Below, piece by piece: positions 58,373 to 64,000 of a stretch of 64,000 bases of DNA. Below the pieces are notes generated by a model that was given only the letters and a program-made list of their open reading frames with translations, did no database searches and was not told the origin of the DNA. Position 1 is the first letter of the stretch. Every line of letters starts with the position of its first letter. The position numbers were made by a program, and so were the translations under genes. Source of the DNA: Paractinoplanes lichenicola (GTDB lineage: Bacteria > Actinomycetota > Actinomycetes > Mycobacteriales > Micromonosporaceae); contig NZ_JAENHO010000021.1 in assembly GCF_016785085.1 (NCBI RefSeq), positions 45,986 to 109,985 of the forward strand, in the 5' to 3' direction.

Positions 58373-59422
58373 GTGCGGGACTTCCACGCGCTGCGGGTGG
58401 CCGAGGTCGAGCGGCTCTGTCCCGACGCCGTCGCCGTGACCTTCGACGTCCCCGGCGACCTGGCAAGCGTCTACGCGTTCCGGCCCGGCCAGTCGCTGAC
58501 CGTGCGGCGGCCCGGCGACGATCGGGACGAACGACGGTCGTATTCGATCTGCGCCCCGGCCGGCGACCGCCCGCGCATCGGCGTCCGCGAGGTGCCCGGC
58601 GGTGTGGTCTCGGGCTGGCTCGTGCACGACGTGCGGGTCGGCGACGCGGTCGAGGTCGCCCCGCCCTCGGGCACGTTCACGCCCGACGTCGAGGCCGGCG
58701 GCCGGCACGTGATGGTCGCGGCCGGCTCGGGGATCACGCCGGTGCTGTCGATCGCGGTCTCGCTGCTGCGCAACCCGGCCGCCCAGGTCGCGGTGCTCTA
58801 CGGCAACCGGCGGGCCGACACGGTGATGTTCGCCGAGGAGCTGGCCGACCTCAAGGACCGGCACCCGTCCCGGCTCGAGCTGGTGCATCTGCTCTCCCGC
58901 GAGGCGCGCGAGGTCGACCTGCTCAGCGGCCGGCTCGACGGACCGAAGCTGCGCACCCTGCTTCCGGTGCTGCTCGACGTGCCGGCCGTCGACCACTGGT
59001 GGCTGTGCGGCCCGTACGGGATGGTCATGGACGCCACCGAGGTGCTGGCCGAGGCCGGGGTGGCGCCCGAGCGGATCCACCGCGAGCTCTTCTGGGTCGA
59101 CGAGGCGCCACCGGAACCCGTACGGGATGATCTTGGTCCTCGCGAGGGCAGCGAGGTGACGGTGCTGCTCGACGGCCGCTCGACCACCGTGACGGTGACG
59201 ACGGGCGACACCGTGCTCGACGGCGCCCAGCGCAGCCGCCCCGACCTGCCGTTCGCCTGCAAGGGTGGGGTCTGCGGCACCTGCCGGGCCCGGGTCGTCG
59301 AGGGCGAGGTGACCATGCGGCGCAACTTCGCCCTGGAGCAAGCCGAGGTCGATGCCGGATTTGTCCTGACCTGCCAGTCGACGCCGGTGTCGGAGAAGGT
59401 GACGGTGAGCTTCGACGACTGA
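58373..59422 (+). CDS. paaE: Phenylacetyl-CoA epoxidase reductase subunit PaaE
   Basis: 349 residues from the GTG one base after paaD. FAD domain with RRSYSICAP, NAD(P) domain with GSGITPVLSI, and C-terminal 2Fe-2S ferredoxin domain with CKGGVCGTC plus a late Cys in LTCQSTP. Passes electrons from NADPH to PaaA. Last gene of the operon; a phenylacetate-CoA ligase (paaK) is not in the window. Confidence 0.96.
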   Translation: MRDFHALRVAEVERLCPDAVAVTFDVPGDLASVYAFRPGQSLTVRRPGDDRDERRSYSICAPAGDRPRIGVREVPGGVVSGWLVHDVRVGDAVEVAPPSGTFTPDVEAGGRHVMVAAGSGITPVLSIAVSLLRNPAAQVAVLYGNRRADTVMFAEELADLKDRHPSRLELVHLLSREAREVDLLSGRLDGPKLRTLLPVLLDVPAVDHWWLCGPYGMVMDATEVLAEAGVAPERIHRELFWVDEAPPEPVRDDLGPREGSEVTVLLDGRSTTVTVTTGDTVLDGAQRSRPDLPFACKGGVCGTCRARVVEGEVTMRRNFALEQAEVDAGFVLTCQSTPVSEKVTVSFDD

Positions 59423-59458
59423 GGCGGCTGACGCAGCTGACGCAGCTGAAAACGACTG

Positions 59459-59518
<60 letters not shown>

Positions 59519-59522
59519 GCGG

Positions 59523-60227
59523 CTAGAGGACTTTTGTGACGCCTTCGTGGGCGATCCGCTGGTCGAGACGGGTGGCGTCGAGGTTGGCGCAGAGCACGAT
59601 CGACGCGCCCACCGACAGCGGGCCCAGCAGCCAGATCAGCGGCTGCTCCTGCGACGTCGTGTCGATCAGCACCCGATCGCCGGCCCGGATGCCGTTGCGC
59701 TCGGCGAGAGCGGCCGCGATCTGCGCGTACTCCCGATAGCTGGTGCCGTCGGTCACCGCCGGCAGGTGCTCCTGGAACTGATGCCGCGGCGGGTGCACAC
59801 CCAGATGGGGCCGCAGCGCACTGGTGTAGTCGCGATAGCCGTCCGGCACGTCGCCGGTCGCCTCGCCGTGCGGCGCCAGGCCGAGCACGAACTGGTGCCG
59901 GCCGCTGGGCACCTCGTCGAGCCAGTTGCCGATGCGGCGTCGCTCCACGAACGTGACGTCGAGCGGGTCACCCGCGGGAGTGAGGCCGGCCGTCGCCCAG
60001 CCGCGGATCGACAACTCGATGCCGGCCGACCACGCGCCGAGCAGCACGGCCGCGGTCTGCCAGTGCGGCGGCAGCAGCACCGCCGCGGTGTCGCCCGGTC
60101 CGAGCCCGCAACCCTCGGTGAGCAGCGCGGATGTCGCCGCCGTCCAGCCGCCGAGCTCGCCCGCGGTGAGGCCGAAACGCTCACCGGTCCGGTCGTCGTA
60201 GTAGGTGATGAGGTCGCCGGCCGTCAT
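59523..60227 (-). CDS. TIGR03089-family protein (truncated AMP-binding-enzyme-like)
   Basis: 234 residues. ITYYDDRTGERFGLTAGELGGWTAATSALLTEGCGLGPGDTAAVLLPPHWQTAAVLLGAWSAG is the opening of an acyl-adenylate-forming enzyme, but the protein ends before the core adenylation motifs. This short form is a recognised actinobacterial family (TIGR03089) of unknown function. Cytosolic. Confidence 0.88.
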   Translation of the reverse strand: MTAGDLITYYDDRTGERFGLTAGELGGWTAATSALLTEGCGLGPGDTAAVLLPPHWQTAAVLLGAWSAGIELSIRGWATAGLTPAGDPLDVTFVERRRIGNWLDEVPSGRHQFVLGLAPHGEATGDVPDGYRDYTSALRPHLGVHPPRHQFQEHLPAVTDGTSYREYAQIAAALAERNGIRAGDRVLIDTTSQEQPLIWLLGPLSVGASIVLCANLDATRLDQRIAHEGVTKVL

Positions 60228-60237
60228 CCGGGCAAGG

Positions 60238-60507
60238 CTACGCCGCGAGGTAGAACCGGCGCTGCGCCGCGTAGCGGGTCAACAAGTGCACCGTGTGCGG
60301 CCCCGCGACGCCGTCCTCGACGAGACCGGTGCGAGCCTGAAACGCCCGTACGGCCTCGGTCAGCTCCTCGTCGCCCGCGCCGGGCAGCATGTCGAGCTCG
60401 GCGAGCAGCTCGCGCACGCACTCGGGGTCGGGCGGCGGGGGAGTGCCCAGGCCGATCACGCCGCCGACCGCGGTGCCGACCACTGAGAGGAATCCTCGTG
60501 CGGACAT
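60238..60507 (-). CDS. Small peptidoglycan-binding-domain protein
   Basis: 89 residues from the ATG at 60507 (GGAGG upstream). A short N-terminal hydrophobic stretch (FLSVVGTAVGGVIGLG) leads into CVRELLAELDMLPGAGDEELTEAVRAFQARTGLVEDGVAGPHTVHLL, a PG_binding_1-like three-helix fold. Possibly exported by a weak signal. Lies 10 bp upstream of the TIGR03089 gene on the same strand. Confidence 0.7.
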   Translation of the reverse strand: MSARGFLSVVGTAVGGVIGLGTPPPPDPECVRELLAELDMLPGAGDEELTEAVRAFQARTGLVEDGVAGPHTVHLLTRYAAQRRFYLAA

Positions 60508-60589
60508 CTCGTGCCTCCTGCTGGATTGTGGGGGTGTCTCCAGCATCGGGCGGCGGCCTGTGAACAACATCGGACCGGCGTCTCGTAAC

Positions 60590-60636
60590 CCTGAGCCCCG
60601 ATCCGACTTTCGGCCGACCCCGCGGTGGGGCTCAGG
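60590..60636. terminator. Hairpin overlapping the end of the DUF732-like gene
   Basis: CCTGAGCCCC (60590-60599) and GGGGCTCAGG (60627-60636) are perfect inverse arms; the loop holds a smaller GC-rich hairpin. It includes the stop codon of the minus-strand gene ending at 60632 and probably terminates it. Confidence 0.6.
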
Positions 60637-61108
60637 TCGGGCAGGCCGACGTCCTGGCCAGCGTCAGCACCGTCTTCGCATCGGGAGTCGTGAATCCCTG
60701 ATCGGTCATCCCGGCGATCACCGCGGTGTCCTTGCGCCCCCGCTTGAGCTCGGCGCACGTCTGCTCACCGAGCGCGGCGACCTCCTCGTCCCGTCGATCG
60801 ACCACCACCTCCGGCAGCTTCTCCCGCATCAACGCGACAAACGCGTCGATGTCCCGCGCTGTGGTCCGGGTGGGTGCCTTCGCTTGCGGTTCCGTTTCCC
60901 GTACGGAGGCATGCGGTTCCCTTTCCCGTACGGAGGCTTGCGGTTCCCTTTCTCGTACGGAGGTCAGAGGCGACGGCGACTCCTCGACGATGGCCGGTGG
61001 CGGCGCCGGCGCTACCGGGGTGGGCGGCTCGGGGTCGGAGCAGCCGGTCAGCACCCCGAACAGAGCCGCGGCAGTCAGGGAAGCGGAGAAAACAGGCCGA
61101 ATACGCAC
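60632..61108 (-). CDS. Lipoprotein with DUF732-like domain and an 8-9 residue repeat
   Basis: 158 residues from a GTG at 61108: RIRPVFSASLTAAALFGVLTGC gives a lipoprotein signal with lipobox. A Pro-rich linker is followed by three copies of ASVREREPx (27-bp DNA repeat at 60882-60962, each containing CGTACGG), then a helical domain DIDAFVALMREKLPEV...LGEQTCAELKRGRKD...LARTSACP that matches the two-Cys DUF732 pattern. Extracellular; function unknown. Confidence 0.75.
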   Translation of the reverse strand: MRIRPVFSASLTAAALFGVLTGCSDPEPPTPVAPAPPPAIVEESPSPLTSVREREPQASVREREPHASVRETEPQAKAPTRTTARDIDAFVALMREKLPEVVVDRRDEEVAALGEQTCAELKRGRKDTAVIAGMTDQGFTTPDAKTVLTLARTSACPT

Positions 61109-61282
61109 GCGACGACCGTAGGCGCGCCGCCCCCGCACATGCCCCGGCGCGCCCACCGACGGGTGGCGACCCGACCCGGACGAGTGAGCGGCGGCGTACA
61201 GCGAACCCACAGACGTCTCACCGGTAGCCGACAAGGTTCGGGGTCACTGTTGGCTCATCAGCCAATGAAGTGAGGCGTCGCC

Positions 61283-62191
61283 ATGACCGACCTGATGACC
61301 CGGCCCGACCACTCCCAGGGTTACGGCCACTACGACTACGTGACGCCGCCCCCGCCGCCCGCGCCCCCGTTCGTACCGGCTTCGCCGGGTGACCGCCGGT
61401 GGCCGCGCCGTGTGGCCGGTGGGGCCGCCGTGCTCGCGTTGATCGCCGCCGGCGGCACCGCCGGGGGAGTGGTTGCCGAGCGCTACCTAGTCGACCACGC
61501 TGCCACCGCGACCACCGCCACGACGAGCTCGACCGCGGCCGCCACGGTCACCGAGGGCGACGACCTCGCCGCCGTCGTCAAGCAGGTGCAGCCGAGCGTG
61601 GTGACCGTGCTCGTCGACGGCAACCAGTCGTCGTCGCTCGGCTCGGGCGTGGTGCTCAGCTCGGACGGCCTGGTGCTGACCAACAACCACGTCATCGAGA
61701 GCGACGGCACGGTGAGCGTGCGCCTGTCGACCGGCCAGACCGTACCGGCCCGGGTGGTCGCCACCGACACTGCTCACGACCTGGCCCTGGTGCAGGCGAC
61801 CGGGCTCACCGGCCTGACCCCGGTCACGTTCGGCACCGACGACAGCGTCGCCGTGGGTGACACCGTGCTGGCCTTCGGCGCGCCGCTCGGCCTCGAGAAC
61901 ACGGTCACGTCGGGCATCGTCTCCGCCCTCGACCGCAGCATCAGCACGGCCACCGAGTCGGCCACCGGCTCCGGCAGCGAGCAGCTGACCGGCCTGCTGC
62001 AGACCGACGCCGCCATCAACCAGGGCAACTCCGGCGGCGCGCTGGTCGACCTGTCCGGCCACGTCGTCGGCATCAACGTCGCCATCGCCACCGCCAGCGA
62101 GTCCTCGACGGGCAGCATCGGCGTCGGCTTCGCCATCCCGGCCGACACCGTCACCGCGGCCGTCAAGCAGATGCAGTCGCAGATCAACTGA
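61283..62191 (+). CDS. Membrane-anchored HtrA/DegP-type serine protease lacking a PDZ domain
   Basis: 302 residues. A Pro-rich cytosolic head (YVTPPPPPAPPF), one helix (VAGGAAVLALIAAGGTAGGVV, about 44-64), then a trypsin-like domain with triad H136 (TNNHVIES), D166 (AHDLALV) and S250 (QGNSGGAL). It ends right after the protease domain, so the usual C-terminal PDZ is absent. Likely an extracytoplasmic quality-control or signalling protease. Confidence 0.93.
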   Translation: MTDLMTRPDHSQGYGHYDYVTPPPPPAPPFVPASPGDRRWPRRVAGGAAVLALIAAGGTAGGVVAERYLVDHAATATTATTSSTAAATVTEGDDLAAVVKQVQPSVVTVLVDGNQSSSLGSGVVLSSDGLVLTNNHVIESDGTVSVRLSTGQTVPARVVATDTAHDLALVQATGLTGLTPVTFGTDDSVAVGDTVLAFGAPLGLENTVTSGIVSALDRSISTATESATGSGSEQLTGLLQTDAAINQGNSGGALVDLSGHVVGINVAIATASESSTGSIGVGFAIPADTVTAAVKQMQSQIN

Positions 62192-62237
62192 CCGTCCGGC
62201 TCTGCCGCCAGCGTCGCGAGGGCCGTACCGTGCGCTC

Positions 62238-63191
62238 GTGACTTCGGCACCCACCCCTCCACCCGCCCGGCCCACGGTGGTCACCGTCGCCTTCTGGCTC
62301 CAGGTCGCCCTGGTCGCGACCCTGGTGCTCGTGGTCGCGGTGTCGATCGCCGACACCGTCCACTACAACGGCCTGATCGACGAAGCTGTCCGCACGACCA
62401 GCACCCCCGACATGACGTCGATTAGCTGGGAACGCGAGGACAACATCGCGGGCCTGCTGTTCGTCGCCGTACCGATGTTCGTGCTGGCCGTCTGGCTCGG
62501 CGTGAGCGCGATCTTCGTGCGCCGCGGCAGCAACGTCGGCCGGGTGTTGACCTGGGTCGGGGTGGGCGCGCCGGCGCTGCTGATGCTGCTGTCCTGCTTG
62601 CTGGGCCTGCTCGGCGTCTTCGCATTCGCCATGATTGCGATCCCGTTCGAGGACCCGTCGGTCTACGAGGACGACCCGGACTTCACCGGCGACGACTTCG
62701 CCTTCTCCGACACCGTCTACAACCTGGACGACGGCGGCTGGTCCCTCGCCTACGACATCATCACCGCCGTCGGCTTCGTCCTGATCCTGCTGCTGGCGGT
62801 CGCCGTGGTGGTCCTGCTCGCGACGTCCCCGGCCGCCCGCTGGTTCCGCCGCGGCGAGCCCGAGCGCCGCCCCCTTCGGCCCGCTTTCCCGTACGCCACC
62901 CCGCCCGCCCCGTACTACCCGGCCGCAGGCCCGTACGCCCCCGCCCCGATGTATCCCCCACCCACCACCTCGTACCCATACCCATACCCCTACCCCTATC
63001 CCGCCGCCTGGGCCGCACCTTCGCCCTTCCCGCCACCGGCCGCGCCGTTCACCCCGCCCACGCCGCCGGCCTCACCCGAACCTCCGCCGGCAGTGCCTGG
63101 TTCGGTCGCGCCACCCGAGCCCAATTCCGACACTCGGCCCGACCCCGACCGCGGCACCCCGACTGACTCGGACCCGGGCACCGGCGCCTGA
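62238..63191 (+). CDS. Membrane protein with a Pro/Tyr-rich cytosolic tail
   Basis: 317 residues from the GTG at 62238. Four hydrophobic segments (about 13-36, 70-90, 99-130, 168-195) with an acidic stretch between the third and fourth (FEDPSVYEDDPDFTGDDF). The last 115 residues are Pro-rich with YPYPYPYPYP and PEPPPAVPGS. No family recognised; the architecture resembles other actinobacterial multi-helix proteins with PY-rich tails. It follows the protease gene by 46 bp. Its stop precedes the heptanucleotide array. Confidence 0.75.
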   Translation: MTSAPTPPPARPTVVTVAFWLQVALVATLVLVVAVSIADTVHYNGLIDEAVRTTSTPDMTSISWEREDNIAGLLFVAVPMFVLAVWLGVSAIFVRRGSNVGRVLTWVGVGAPALLMLLSCLLGLLGVFAFAMIAIPFEDPSVYEDDPDFTGDDFAFSDTVYNLDDGGWSLAYDIITAVGFVLILLLAVAVVVLLATSPAARWFRRGEPERRPLRPAFPYATPPAPYYPAAGPYAPAPMYPPPTTSYPYPYPYPYPAAWAAPSPFPPPAAPFTPPTPPASPEPPPAVPGSVAPPEPNSDTRPDPDRGTPTDSDPGTGA

Positions 63192-63206
63192 CGCAGGTTC
63201 AGGTTC

Positions 63207-63500
63207 GAGCCCCGCGCCCCGAGCCCCGCGCCCCGAGCCCCGCGCCCCGAGCCCCGAGTCCCGCGCCCCGCGCCCCGAGCCCCGCGCCCCGAGTCCCGCG
63301 CCCCGCGCCCCGAGTCCCGCGCCCCGCGCCCCGAGCCCCGCGCCCCGAGTCCCGAGTCCCGCGCCCCGCGCCCCGAGCCCCGCGCCCCGAGTCCCGCGCC
63401 CCGCGCCCCGAGTCCCGCGCCCCGAGTCCCGAGTCCCGCGCCCCGAGTCCCGAGTCCCGCGCCCCGAGTCCCGAGTCCCGCGCCCCGAGTCCCGCGCCCC
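63207..63500. repeat. 42-unit heptanucleotide array
   Basis: Exactly 42 consecutive 7-mers of only three kinds, GAGCCCC (A), GCGCCCC (B) and GAGTCCC (C), without an indel. Order by sevens: ABABABA CBBABCB BCBBABC CBBABCB BCBCCBC CBCCBCB. The fourth possible combination (GCGTCCC) never occurs. Open frames across it are artefacts. Confidence 0.95.
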
Positions 63501-63519
63501 GCCTGCCAACCGCCGAGTG

Positions 63520-63871
63520 TTTGTGAGTACTCACTTACGGAGTCGTGGGGGTTGTGAGTGCTTACTTACTGGGTTGGGGCTATCGGCTGGGGGTCAGTCG
63601 CGGCTGGCCCGGTCGGCCTCGTTCCGGCGGGTCATGTTTGTGAGTACTCACTTACGGAGTCGTGGGGGTTGTGAGTGCTTACTTACTGGGTTGGGGGCTA
63701 TCGGCTGGGGGTCAGTCGCGGCTGGCCTGGCCGGCCCCGTTCCGGCGGGTCATGTTTGTGAGTACTCACTTACGAAGTTGTGGGGGTTGTGAGTGCTTAC
63801 TTACTGGGTTGGGGCTGTCGGCTGGGTGCCAGACGCTGCTGGCCCGGCCGGCCCCGCTCCGGCGGGTCATG
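63520..63871. repeat. Three 117-118 bp tandem repeats with GTGAGTACTCAC palindromes
   Basis: Units at 63520-63636, 63637-63754 and 63755-63871 are about 90-95% alike. Each holds the perfect palindrome GTGAGTACTCAC (63523, 63640, 63758) followed by TTAC, and about 27 bp on a related GTGAGTGCTTACTTAC. The rest of the unit is GT-rich. There is no plausible gene; this belongs to the 787-bp gene-free stretch 63192-63978. Confidence 0.9.
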
Positions 63872-63924
63872 TTGGTCACGTCCACCGAAGTGGTGTATGA
63901 GCTGGGCTTTCCCGGCGCGCGAGA

Positions 63925-63986
63925 GCGGCCATCGCAGATCCTTCGGATTGCTTGAAGATCACGAAGGAGAGACCTGCGATGGCCGC
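63925..63986. promoter_or_regulatory. Hairpin sequestering the start codon of a probable transposase gene
   Basis: GCGGCCATCGCAG (63925-63937) and CTGCGATGGCCGC (63974-63986) are perfect 13-bp inverse arms. The ATG at 63979 is within the right arm and the AAGGAGAG ribosome site is in the loop. Such stems are known to protect insertion-sequence transposase genes from read-through translation. Confidence 0.6.
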
Positions 63987-64000
63987 AGAACCGAGTTTGA
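63979..64000 (+). CDS. Start of a probable insertion-sequence transposase (cut by window end)
   Basis: Only MAAEPSL is visible. A good ribosome site (AAGGAGAG) precedes the ATG. The start-codon hairpin and the junction with repeats near 63880 suggest the left part of an insertion sequence; the opening residues would suit an IS256-like transposase, but seven residues cannot prove a family. Confidence 0.35.

Noticed and set aside
63072..63534. Frames encoding Arg-Gly-Ala-Gly-Leu repeats
   Set aside because: Direct read-out of the heptanucleotide array; 42 units of 7 bp keep any frame open by chance.
63520..63871. CRISPR array
   Set aside because: Units are contiguous with no unique spacers and are too long; no cas genes nearby.
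63517..63955. Frames across the 118-bp repeats (MFVSTHLRSRGGCECL...)
   Set aside because: The repeats change length between copies (117 and 118 bp), so the frame is not conserved from unit to unit.

Overview
This 64 kb window is high-GC actinobacterial chromosome. GTG starts are common, ATGA/GTGA gene overlaps are frequent, and the gene content includes a LuxR-type LAL regulator, a PASTA-less Ser/Thr kinase, TIGR03089, GPP34 and PaaN. The style fits Micromonosporaceae (Actinoplanes-like), but no rRNA or tRNA marker is present, so the genus is inference only.

Layout. 1-2.1 kb: a truncated GH3 beta-glucosidase divergent from a LacI regulator, with a shared palindromic operator. 2.2-6.1 kb: an orphan receiver-like protein, a Cys-repeat lipoprotein, a PPOX protein, and a DGPF (YCII) protein coupled to an ECF42-type sigma factor. 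6.1-13.8 kb: a MacAB-like efflux locus: adaptor, response regulator, histidine kinase, second adaptor, ATPase, FtsX/MacB permease and a DUF5666 membrane protein. 13.9-20.6 kb: an M15-like protein, a 58-residue Tat lipoprotein, a 969-residue LAL regulator, TerC and GPP34. 20.6-26.1 kb: an APC permease with a GNAT enzyme, a Ser/Thr kinase, and an ArsR-VOC pair. 26.1-38.8 kb: a complete myo-inositol catabolic operon (iolC, Cgl0159-type aldolase, iolB, iolD, iolA, iolE-like, ABC importer, iolG, iolH-like), divergent from a GntR regulator. 38.8-46 kb: ArsR-SRPBCC, TetR-reductase, a GlsB-like protein, and a second sugar/polyol oxidation pair under a LacI regulator. 46-49.4 kb: ileS behind a T-box leader. 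49.4-60.2 kb: a GH3 lipoprotein, then a phenylacetate operon (TetR; paaN, thiolase, enoyl-CoA hydratase, 3-hydroxyacyl-CoA dehydrogenase, paaABCDE). 60.2-64 kb: small secreted proteins, an HtrA-like protease, repeat arrays and the start of a probable insertion sequence.

The most unusual material is not ordinary coding sequence. A 165-bp near-perfect palindrome sits in frame inside the ECF sigma-factor gene, and a 62-bp hairpin with the same arm core lies 4.6 kb away. Several intergenic regions hold short tandem arrays whose first unit is the last codons of the upstream gene (after 5869, 13729 and 42506). Other arrays are a strict 42-unit heptanucleotide array at 63207-63500 and three 118-bp repeats carrying GTGAGTACTCAC palindromes. 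The heptamer CGTACGG recurs throughout the coding sequence in all frames.

Almost every regulator gene has a visible inverted-repeat operator at its own promoter (LacI x2, ArsR x2, GntR, TetR x2), so the local circuits can be read directly from the sequence.
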